Shown here in pieces: positions 36,501-48,500 of a stretch of 64,000 nucleotides of DNA. Location of the stretch: assembly GCF_965638725.1 (NCBI RefSeq), contig NC_134958.1:13953464-14017463 (forward strand), read 5' to 3'. Numbering within the stretch: position 1 is the first letter of the stretch; each line of letters begins with the position of its first letter. The stretch is from Aptenodytes patagonicus. Lineage: Eukaryota > Chordata > Aves > Sphenisciformes > Spheniscidae. The notes beneath the pieces are model-generated. The model searched no databases. It saw only the letters and a list, made by a program, of their open reading frames with translations, and was not told the origin of the DNA. Position numbers and translations under genes: made by a program.

Positions 36501-39500
36501 CCCTCCTGGGGGATGGTCCTGCTGGGAGCAGGTGTGGTTGCCCAATCTCCTCGGCCTTGGCTGGCTCTGGCCAAATTGGGGCCACGCAATCGCTGCCGTC
36601 TGGTGGTTTGCAGCTGCTGGAGGCTGGGTGTGTGTTCTGGCAGAAGGGGTGCTGCTGGGGAGAACAGAAAAGGTGGAGAAAGGCTTGAGGCATCTGTCTT
36701 TATATTTATTCAGTTGTTGGAGAGAAACATCTCCAATAGCAGCACCCTTCCACCTGCACATGGGAATTTCCTTGGGGAATTACCTGTGCAACTGCACAAG
36801 TGACTGGGGCAGCAAGTGCTGTCTCTTGGTGCAACACTTCCACTGCCCAGTAACCCATCCCCTCGCATTCAAGTTCTCACTGCTTTTTGCTTAAATAGCT
36901 TGTGTTGCAGATGTGATGCCCAGCTGTGCCTGGAGCCCTCCTCTTGCCTCCCCTTTCCCGTGGGCTCTCAGCTGGGACTGGTCCCCACTACCGTGTGGGG
37001 AAAATGTGTAGCCGGCAGCGCATCGTGGCAATGGGTTTTCTGGGTCCCTGCTGAGGGTTTGTCCAATTTCTCTCTTGCTTGTGTTGGTTCTGTTTGACTT
37101 GGTTCCTGATGAAGATCAGTTAACCTGCAGTGACCTTCCTTTGTACCAAAATCAGCCAGGGATCTGCCCCGTGTCAGGGAAATCTGTGTAATTTCCTCTT
37201 CTTTGGTTCTCGAGTAGGAGAGACCTTCTTTAAAAAGACAGCAGTAAATGTATTTACTCTTAATCTCAGCCACTGGAGACTTGGGTGTACTCAAGGATTT
37301 CCTGGGAAACCCTGTAAATCCCCTACGGCTCAGGCAGCGCTTCTCTGATCCCCCTCTGAAAGCTAATAAGGGATCAGGGAGCATCTGGGGGAAGCTGCTG
37401 GGTGGGGAAGGGTTGCCTGGCCTGGCCGGTCCCCGGGGCTGGTGGTGGGTGCTTCTTCCTCGGGAAGGTTCCTCACCCAGGGACAGGCTCTGAAGGTGCT
37501 GGTATTGATGCTGGATGGATGTTGCTCTTGTTTCTGTAAAGTTTTCTGTGCATGACTGATTTGAAGGTAGAGTTGAATAGAGGTTTTCGCCACACTTATA
37601 GAGCTTCATAGGAAACATGAAGATTTGGAAACGTTCTGGGCTTGTATTTCCAGGGAAGCTGGTGAAAAGCAGGTTCTATGAAATACATATATTAAAATGA
37701 CTTATCTGAGCTTCCTGCTGGTTTGTTGCAAAGCAAATGTGGAGTCCTGCCATCGTGGGACTGAAGCTTGTGCTGCTCGGAGGGTCTGAAGTGATAACGC
37801 TTCCCATCACTTGAGTCTGATGATGGTTCACCGAGATGGACTCTGATATCAAAATTGCTCGTGAGCTCACACCGCTCACAGCAACGCTTTGATGACTTAG
37901 AGTGCTTAAAAGTGATGCTTCTAAGAATAAAGATGCTTTGCTCCTAGTGATGGTGTTCCCCTTCCCAGGGCAGTCCGACCTCCCAGGGCCGTGCGTCCAA
38001 CCCTCCTGGGCTCTGCCCTTGCTGCTGGTCCAACTGTTCCCAAGGGAAGGCTTCCTTCTCAGTCACCAAGCAGCAAAATAACTGAATTCAACCAGCTTAA
38101 AAAATTCATTGTCCTTTCTTCCCTTTCCCCCCAGCCATAATATGAATAACTTTCTCCTTTTCAAGTCCTCCTAATCGCTCCAGCAAAGGGAGGGCTTTGA
38201 GGGGCTGCAGTTGCTGGAAGGTTTGCTCCTTCCAGTGCATGTCATGGAAAACGTCAGAGCTGCTGGAGCCCGGAGAGCCGCCCCGTGGCACAGCATGCTC
38301 TCGCTAAAGAGATGGTATCTGGGTCACTGAGCTTCCTCTAGCCAGGGGTCAGGGATCCAGCGATTAGGATTCACTGCGGCTTAATGCACGGCTGCTGACA
38401 AGGTCCCTCTAAGAATGACTAAATGGGAAGCTATGGCATGAATCCCTGATTTTTTTTCTTTCTTTTTATTTCCTTTATTTGGCTCCTTTTCTTTCAGGTG
38501 TCCTGGGCATGGGCACAACCTGCCACTGCTCTCGCACAAGGGCGAGGGCACAAGTGTGCCCTTGCTGTGGGCACACTGGCTGCCTTCAACTTATTCTAAT
38601 CAAAACTCTTGATTTCTTGGGCAGAAACTATCCCTAGTAACCAAACTCTGTTTTGTCCTCTTGAAAGCCTAATGAATTTTGACAAAAACCATCAAAACTA
38701 CCTTGCAAAGGAAATCACTCAGCTGGTTGCTCAAAATTAAAGTGATTCCATATTAACTTGTGCTGTTAAAAGGTCTGTCTGCCTGGAACTTAACAGCTGC
38801 TGCATGAATTTCTACTCTAGACAGTGTGTTAATAACGTCATGCTAATGCAAATATGAAAATAGGGGGAAAGCTAGATAATCTGAGCTGTTTGGGTAAGCA
38901 ATGTCTGCTAGCCCACTTAATATAATGACCCATAAAGCTGTGCTTTGCATCCCATTAATTCAGGGGAGGGTCACTGGGTGGTGCCAGGAGGCAGACCTTC
39001 GTGCGCTAACGAAGCACTGATGTTGCTGCATTTCCCTCCACCTTCTGTGTCTCACCTTTGGGTTTTTCCTTCCCAAACCTTGGCTGCTTGTCCCAGTGGC
39101 TGCATCCCTGCAGCTCACGCTTTGCTCCGCATGATGCTTGTGTGCAGGATGAGACCCAAAGCACCTCATCCTCTCTCCAGGGCTGTGAGGCACAGGGCTG
39201 AGCTCCCCCACCCATGCCAGCTCCTCCTCACCTATGAAAGGAGGGCAGAATTTTTTTTTCTTGATGGGAAAACTTAAAGAACGTGAAAAATCAGATTTTT
39301 CTTCATAACTTTTCATGGCATGATTTTTGCAGTGGAGTTCGGGTAAGGGCAATAGCTGACTCAGGGGCTCTGCGGGTCTCCCCAGGCGATGGGCAGCTCT
39401 CGCCCCATGTCCCAAGCACCCGTCAGGGCAAACAGCCCCTCCTGGGTGCGCAGCCCAGCAAGGACACCCGAGGTACCGAGGCCCCAAGGAAACAGCTGCT

Positions 39501-42500
39501 GAACATGAGTGCCAGTTTTAGGTATCAGGATGTTTTCAGTGAAAAGCAACATATTCCTAAATCTGCCCCTCCACCCCTTTTGGAAAATTCAATTTACTGG
39601 AAAACTAATTTTTTCATCAAATTTGTTTTCTAGGCTCTGCATTGGAAAGACTTTATCTTTATTTAAATGAAGGGTTTGTCTTCCCTAATGATTTCCCTTG
39701 TGTTATGGCCCACATATTCTCAGCGCTTGGTCAGTCGATGCTCCTCCTCGGGCCTCGCTTTTCCTGGGGACCGTTGGCTCCCAGCATGGAGATCTTAGCG
39801 TCTTGGGGGGATCCCTGAGATGCTGGGGGCCATTGCCCCCCACCATCCAGGTTTGGTGTGACAGGGACTTCCCAAGGAGCTGTCTTTGCCACTAAGTAAA
39901 AGGAAAATTTAAAATCCACGGGTGATGCGTACTTTAATGTATTGCCCTTCCTGTGGGATGCTCCAGTGTTTGCAGTGGTGCTTGATGTAATCTAGGCAAA
40001 GAAAAGTATCCTGGGGGGCAGGAGGAGGGATGCGCGGCTGCGGGGATTCAGGGGACCATCCTTCTGGCCGCGGCACCATCCAGAGCCTCTGGAGGCTTGG
40101 GTCACCCTGGCAAAACTGTCAGAAAGTCACTTTGCTTGTTTTTATCCCTAAAAACCTGAACTGATGTATAATAGCACTAATAAAACCCAAGTCTGGGGCA
40201 TCAACCAGGAAAACGCCCTTTCAGCTGTTTGATAATGTCAGAAATGTTGTGTATGTCGATCACTGATGCTTATCTGGGGCAAAGCTGCCAGGTAAATGCA
40301 GGGAAGAAAATGCATTAGTGGATGGCAGGAGGCAGTTAAGGGTCCAGGGCTGAAGTGGCAGCTCAGATCTAAGCCAGGTTGTTGCTGATGGGCAGAATTA
40401 TCAAAATTTAGGCTCTCTGAGTGAGCCGAAGTGATGCTGTCGGCAGCTGAAGGAGGAGGCGGGCACAGCCACCCTGTCCCGGCTCTTCCATCCATCCCTG
40501 CCCTGACACCCCTGAAATTGTCCCTAATGGAGGTTAAAATCACACCGGCAGGTATCAATCACCGAAGGGAAAATGAACTCTGCACCATATGGGTAGGGAA
40601 TTTGTGTAACGTGCCCTAATTAGAAAGAAGCTCATGAGTTAGAAATCAGTCTTGCGTTAAGTGCTCATCACAGACCGGCTAACGGGGATGTGATCCCGCG
40701 CCTGTCACGCCGGGGAATTAACGAGTGTTTGAAAGAGACTGCATCGAAGGGCAGAGGGGAATGACTGCCAGTGACCCTGTTACCCAGCCAGTGATGGAGC
40801 TGAAGGTGTCCATTTGTTCATGTACTGAAGGCAGTGAGAGCAGGCACCTATTTTTTTCCTTTACCTCGATATGACCCGTATAACTAAGTCCCCAGTGTTT
40901 TAAGGCCAGCCTAGTTCTCATCTTATATATGGGCCGTGTCCAAGGGATGACTTAGAGCTGTTGTAGCAATTTGAGCAAGAACTGGCTTTTCACTCTAATA
41001 ATAATGCCTATGAAAAGTATTTTTAAATTGATAAAGCGGTCTCGGGGAGGGTTGTGTTTGCCTGTGTTTCTCAGTGCCTTGTGCAATGCTTTTCTGCATC
41101 TCCATCCCTGCCTGATCGAATCCAGGCAGGCAGAGCCGCTCTGCCTGTGCATCCCGCACTGGTCCTGGCTGGCGTTCACCGGAGCTGCGACCGACCGTGC
41201 AGCGCGGCAGCGGGGACCGTGGCTGCCTGGCAATTAGCAGCCGTGTCTCCCTGGGAGCAAATTAATTCAAATAAACCTTCCCAGCAGCGATGGTGCAGGG
41301 GTGAGCCCTTGGGCCTGATCCGGCTGCCCAGAGCACTCCTGGCCATTGCCCTTAGCTGCGGATGGTAAAAATGCAGCATGTTATCCTTGGTGCGTTTCTT
41401 TGTTCACATTAATGGAGCCAGGAGCTCGATATGTTAAAAGGTTAGCGCTGGAAGGGCTATGAAATATTTAGTGGCTGTGTCATGCTGACCTAGTTAGTTT
41501 GCGTGCTCCAAGCGTGCCACCACCTCCGGGCTGCGGCAAGGAGCCAGCCCAGGAGAAGGAAGGGCAGTGGGGTGGCCACCCTGCAAGGTCCTTGCAAGGA
41601 GCAGGGGTTCCTGCAACCCATCTGCGATGGGAACTTTAAGAGGAGGCTGTGCTGAGTGCTGTGCGCCGTCCTCTGCTGCAGAGCTCTGCCGGTCCTCGCT
41701 CTGCTGGGATGGCAAGACCAGACCGTCCCTAAATGTCTTGCAAGGATTTCCATCCGTGTGGAAGGATCCCATCCAGTGGTGTCACGGTTAGATTATTAGC
41801 ATTGTTAAGCAAGAGTGTTGATGATCCCAAAGTCGCTGGGGACTTGTCCTGCGGAGTACACATGCATACCTTGCTCAAGGTCACTTCCAAAGTTTGGGAG
41901 GAAAGTACCAAATACTTCATGCATGGCCCGATGGCTGATCTGCCTCAAGGCCCAAGGGTTGGTTTGGAGCCTCTCGAGTCCCTTCCAGCCCTTTTGCCCG
42001 TGGTTTCAGACGGTCATGCAAAGATTTCCTACTGAGCTCCCCAGCTGGTGGTGCCCCCTCGCCGGGGGCAGGCAGCCCCATGGGGTGGTGTTTGCAGAAA
42101 CCCCTTCTCATACACAGATCAGCTGCAGACGCCCCTGGGAATACTGTTGGGGTAAAACCAATCCCCAACCTAGCCAGGCATCTCCTCTGGCCAAAAGCCC
42201 CGTCCTGGAGCAACCTACAGAGCCCGCTCCTCTAGCAGGGCTCCAGCCTACCAGCTTTACCACTAAATTATTTTTTTCTCTTTTTTTTTTTGGTTGTTTT
42301 TAATTACAGACAGGCCGGATTGAACCAAACTACCCCAAAGTTTGCGGACACCAGGGCAACGTGCTGGACATCAAGTGGAATCCCTTCATTGAGAACATCA
42401 TCGCGTCATGCTCCGAAGACACCTCGGTGAGCTGGGACGCTTCAGGCTGGCACCTCCTGGGGAGACGAGCGGCTGCAGTCGTGCAGCTCCGTGCATCCTT

Positions 42501-45500
42501 CTGCCTTTAATTTATACACCCGGAGGTGTGGGAAAGGGGCTGCTGGAGGCACTGCGGGTGGGTGCTGGCTCCGCAGTCTCAGGAGTGGAGAGGGGGTAAG
42601 AGACTGATGCGGAGCAATAGGCAAATTGTGCCAATCCCCGGCTCCTGTGTTGGCGGTTCAGGGGCTGTGGCTGGTGCCCAGCTCCTCTGCTGTCCCCGGT
42701 GTCACTTATCGTCACAGCGCTGCTGTTTCTGCGTCCCCTGCTGCAGATAAGCCATACAGCTGTGCAAAATGAGGTCCTTTTTTTTTTTTTTTTTCCCCAA
42801 GCCCAACAGCAGTGCTATTATTAATCCTTCTTGCTATCAGGGACGGCAGGGGCTGCAACTGCTCTCATGGCCTGATTCATCAAGTGATATGAGCGAAAGG
42901 CAGTTTTGTGAGCTGGGGGATAATGAATCAGGTTATCTTTACATAGCTGTTATTTGCATCCTCCTCCTTTATATTTTCTGGACACAAACAAGTCCATCCC
43001 AAAGGCTGTATCATAAAGGAAAAAAAGCCTTTGTACAAGGGAGATGATCAGAAACTATTGCCCATTCTGCACAGCAGAAGCCGGGGTTTGGGGTGATCCA
43101 GTTTTTAACCAGTTACAAGTCTGCATTGCCTGATCCTTAGCGTTTCACTGTATTATCACCTAATGTCTCATCCTCTCCTGCAGCTCAGTATATTGGCATT
43201 TTTTATTAGCTGAAAGCTTGTCAAGGAAGATATTGAGTGGGGAAAAAAAATCAGATCATGGCCATGAATCATGGTGAGCTGTCTCCCACTTTAAATTATA
43301 ACATTTTATATACAGTCGCCAGGGAATAGGAGGTGCTGGGAGGGGGGGAGGATACTGGGAAGACTTCATGAGCCATCGTTAAACCTGGGAAATTAAGTTA
43401 ATTGCCCCTGAGGCTGTCTGGTGCGGGGGGTTTCCCCCCGATGGGGATGAGTCGGAGGGGAGCAGCCCTGCAGCTGGCTGGGCTCGTGGCTCCCGGGGCC
43501 ACTCCACGCCCAGGGTGCTGCTTATGGGCAGGTCCTGCACCTTCGGGCTCTCTCCGCTCGCTCCCAGGAGGTTTAACGAGGTTCAGGCCATCAAAGAGAG
43601 AGGATGCTCAGGTCCTCGCGGAGTCTGAGCTGCAGAAAACAGAGTATTTGCGTGATGTTTGTCAGCCAGGGGCACTGTCGGTCCCAGGCTGGGGACACCA
43701 CCGCCGCGGGAGACACGGAGGACCTGCCACGGGCACCGCTAGCCTAAGGGGAGCATGGTGATGCAGCCGGCTGGTCCTGCTCCAGACTCATGTCTTTCCT
43801 CCATCATGCCCTATGCGGAGAGGACAATGTGTGCAACCTTGTCCCCAGGGCATTGCTACAGGTTAATCCTCTCCAAGGGGGTGATGAGGATTTTAGGGCT
43901 TGGCAGGACCCCATATTAACGGCCGTGGTTAGACACTGCCTCGCTGGAGAGGGATGACTCTCACAGCCCACCCAGGTTATTGCTATGCTTGAAACCCCTC
44001 CTGTAATTACTCCCTCGCTATCAAACCTGTATCCGTCCGTACCTATCTGTCCCCACTTGGATAACGGCATCTGTCCTCACGTGATGCTCTCCTGTGGGGT
44101 GCTGGGGACGTTAATTCATTATTTGTCCTCGTGGGACAATTAGTGGCAGGGCTAATCCTCGAATTCCGGGGCCCTGCCATGGTGCTGCGAGCTGCTGAAA
44201 TGCTGTGAAGGCTTTTTGGGAAGGAGCTTTTAAAGGGCAGGACAAAACAAGCGGAAAGATTAGAGGGGAATTGCCCAATCTCCATAGGTGTTTCAGGCTC
44301 CGCATTTTCCTTGTGCTGGGGCTCTCTGTGCACTCAGGCACAGTGAACTGATGTGGCATGCAGAGCTAGAGGGGGGATTTTGCAGCACGGTGTCTTGTTT
44401 GCAGGATACATCTCTGTGGAAAGGCGCGTTTCAGGGAAAATTTTGTCAAGATGGTTTCTTGGGATGGATTGGGAGAGGAAGCCTCTGGTTTCACAGGCTG
44501 CGTCCCACCCCAGCTGCTCTCCCTGGTGTCATGGGAGGACGGTGGAGAGAGGCGCTTCTAGGGCTGTTCCTCTGGGTTTTTTAATGTTAATTTTCCAAAA
44601 GCATCATTTCCATCCCAAGATGGGACGAGGTTGTGAAACCCAATGCTTGAGTTTTGGGTTAGCTCCAGCTATGACTATACTGGCACCAGAACGGCATTAG
44701 TACTGCAACCAATTCTGACACATCTATTTTCAGGTCATAGTGACCGTGGTAATGGGGAAACCTGCCTAAAATAGCCTGTCCCTGGCACTCACCCCCTTTT
44801 TTTGCAAGACAAAATGGAATGATGCAACTCTGTTAGGAGCAGACTGCAGAGGTGATGCCGCGCTGCAGAGCCCCAGCGATGCTCCCTAGCTGAGCATGGA
44901 TGCAGGACCCCGTGGTGCAGGACACATTTAGTAACCGCCCATTAGTCTCCCTGCACAGCGAAAGGCGAGAGGTAGCTCGTAGCTGAGCAGACCCTGACGA
45001 TGCAGGGAGCCTGGGCATCGCAGCTGAGCACACGAAGGTTTCCCTGTGTGTGTCCCCCTGGGTTTGACGATGCATTCCCTGAGCAGCGAGCGTGCAGCAG
45101 GCGCCTCTCCAGCGTGCAGAGCTCGCTCGGAGCCCTCGTGGATGCAGATTGCCGGAGCGAGGCGCAGCCGGAGGTTTGGTAACAGCCGTTTCGTAACCCG
45201 CCGCTTTCATAACCGGTTCCTTCAACACCCGGTGATCAGGGTTGTGTTGCTTGTTCCTTGTGTTGTGTCTTGTTTGAAAACCGCTGATGCTCTCAGAATC
45301 GTCCCTGAGAGCCAAACCAGCCTCTTAACTGTGTCTCTCTCATAATGCTGTTTTCTCTGCACGTCATGCAACCCAAAGAGCAGTGTCTTCCACCTCCAAA
45401 CGTGCAGGTTCAGGCAGAAAACTCACCGCTCCATCCGTACATCTCTATGCAGATTTTTCACTGCAATATTGCAAATTAACTTTTGGCCCCCCCTGCCCCC

Positions 45501-48500
45501 GGCTGTAGCTCAGCCCCTGGCTGGATGGGGTGACCCTTGGGGGTGCTGGTGAAGAGAGGGAGGAGCGACCGAAAGGGCAGCAGGATCAGTCCTCCCTGGG
45601 CAGCAGCCTCCCAGATATTCCCTATGTTTTGGAAAAGCTTTATTTCAACTCAGCAATGCTCACTGGGGCTGCACAGCCCCGGCTACTGCGTCTGCCCAAA
45701 GGCAAGCTCGTCTTTTGAGATGCTGGCGGAGGAGGCGAAAGGGAACCTGCACGGGCTGTGTGCTGCATTCGATACGGTTTGGCTTTTTTAATGGGTGTTA
45801 CTTAAAGGTGTTGTGATGCGTCTGCAACTGATATTAGAGCTGGGATGAGATGAAGGCTCTGGGAAGGACGAGCGCGCTGGCCAAGGCAGCCTGCTGTGGG
45901 GAGGAGATGAGAGTGCAAAGCTTGGTCGTTTCTTCTCTTCATCTGAACCTCGTGGACGTGTACGCACTACCAAACACTGCCGGGTTTTGGGTGGCTCCGG
46001 GAAGCCGCAGGGCTGGCAGGACCTCGAGTCTTGCTGCTCGGATGGGTCCAGGGTGCTCGGGCACGGAGCAGACCGAGGGGGTTAGATAAATGCGACGTGT
46101 CACTTTGGCTTCATACCAGTGACCTGCCATGGAGATGAAAGCTTCTATAACTGCTCTTTGATAGCATTATCTGGAGCTGTTTAATTGAAGAGGAGATGCT
46201 ATAGAAGCCTTATTCTGTCCCAGTGCATCGCCTCCTTTTGTTCAGCAAGCACCTTCTCTGCAGAGGCTTTTCTGGCTTGTTTTTAACCCAGGTTCTCCCT
46301 GCTGGGCGGGTGGTAGCTCCTAGCGAGGCTGACGGCAGCCGGGGGGGGGGGTGGGGGGTGGGGGGTGTCTGCCCTGGCCCCACTGCCCCAGGAGCGCTGC
46401 ATCAGCTTCATCAGGTCCTTTTCCTCGGCACCCACAGCCCAGGGGTGAAACCGCTGCCTTTTTTTGGGCTACCCTTTCCCCCGGTGCCTGTTGGTCTGAT
46501 GGGACGGACTCCCCGTGCTCCCCCCCTGCCCTTGCAGGGGACCGGATCGACCCCTGGGACAGGCACTAGGGTGAAGGATGAGGCTGCTGGCATTGGGGCA
46601 CTACAGGGATTCAGCAGCTCAGAGCCCCCTCTGGATGGGTGTCAGGGTCCTTCCGGGGCTCCCAAAGCCATCCCGATGTCTGCCCCATCCCGCAGGTGCG
46701 GATCTGGGAGATCCCCGAGGGCGGCCTGAAGAGGAACATGACAGAGGCCGTCCTGGAGCTGTATGGGCACAGCCGGCGCGTTGGCCTCGTCGAGTGGCAC
46801 CCCACCACCAACAACATCCTCTTCAGCGCCGGCTACGACTATAAGGTGAGCCCTGACCAGCCCCGCTCCTTGTGCTTGGCCGCTGCCTGGGGCTGCCCTT
46901 GCAAAGGCTTTCCCTGCTCGTGGCACGGGTGGGAGTCACCTGCGTGCAGCCAGGGCAGGATCCTGCTGGATGGAAGAAAATGACCCACCATGTCGTGCGG
47001 CAGACAGTACCTTCCCTCATGCAAAGGTCTTGCACCCGCTCATAAGGACTATTTTAATTTTGCATAAGCAGCAGCTGCAGGGCAGCCCTGGGAGGAGGGA
47101 AGGGAATCTGTAGGTGATGAGGGGGCGATTTCAGCCAAAATAGGAGATATTAAGATGCCCAAAGCAGACATGGAGGTTGCAGGACAGGTGGGGGAGGTCA
47201 CCAGGAGTGGAGACGACAAGGCAGCCTCCCCGCTTCCCGCAGGTCCTCATCTGGAACCTGGACATCGGGGAGCCGGTGAAGATGATCGATTGCCACACGG
47301 ACGTCATCCTATGCATGTCCTTCAACACTGATGGCAGCCTCCTGGCCACCACCTGCAAGGACAAGAAGCTGCGGGTCGTGGAGCCACGCTCCGGCAGGGT
47401 CCTGCAGGTGTAGTGCTTGTGCCGGGGTGCTGCGTGCTGCATGGGATGGGGGGGTTAGAAATAAGATCTTGGGGAGGAATCCTACTGACACGTGTAAAAA
47501 CAATTGCAAGGTATTGTACATACTCGTGATGTTTTGCATGTCTCGGGGTCTGCAAGTAATTCTCTGCTGTGGGGAGGGGCTGGTTGTTTTAATTAGGTGG
47601 AGGTGATGGGGAGGGCTCGGCCTCATCCCAAGCACAGGAGTTGGAGGCTTTTATTCTTTTATAAATTAAGGATTTGTGGAAAATAGTACAAATTAGGGGG
47701 GTGTGCAGAAAGTTCCAGAAAGAGCCACACTTTTGAGGAAGACAGTGGTTTCTCAGTAAAGCTGGTATCTAATATTAAGGGAGATGATAGGCATTTTCAT
47801 TTTGCACAGGGGACAGGCGCTGAATCACGGTACTTCCATACTGGCTGCCACGCCACCAGCACGGAGCCAGCGTTTCACTGGGATGAGGCAGGAGAGGCAT
47901 TGGGGGGGCGGCAGGTTGGGGTAGCTGCCAAGGAAAGGGTTTTCCCGGGGCAAGGGCCGGGTCGGGGGGCTGCCGGCGAGCGTGCTCCTGTCTTGCAGGA
48001 GGCCAGCTGCAAGAACCACCGTGTCAATCGGGTGGTCTTCCTGGGCAGCACGAAGCGGCTGCTGACGACGGGGGTGTCGCGCTGGAACACACGGCAGATC
48101 GCCCTCTGGGACCAGGTGGGTGCTGGGACCCCCGCTCCATCCCCACCGGGACCCCACTCAGCACGAGCATTGGGACATCTTGGTTAATAAAGTGCTTTTT
48201 CCTCTTGCGCAGGAAGACCTGTCCATGCCCCTGATAGAGGAGGAGATCGATGGGCTGTCGGGTCTCCTCTTCCCTTTCTACGATGCCGACACTCACATGC
48301 TGTACTTGGCTGGCAAGGTATGGGCTGCGATTCGCATCCCGCAGCTGTGGGGGCTGCAGCATCTCCCAGAGAGGTGAAGGGGCCTCTCCCCAGCAAACAG
48401 TGTGGGGGAGAAGAGCCAGACAGGGAACAGGGCTGCACTGAGCCCTCAGCAAAGTGTTACGCAGCTCTTTGGCCATGAAGCCCTGGTTTGGAGAGGTGCC

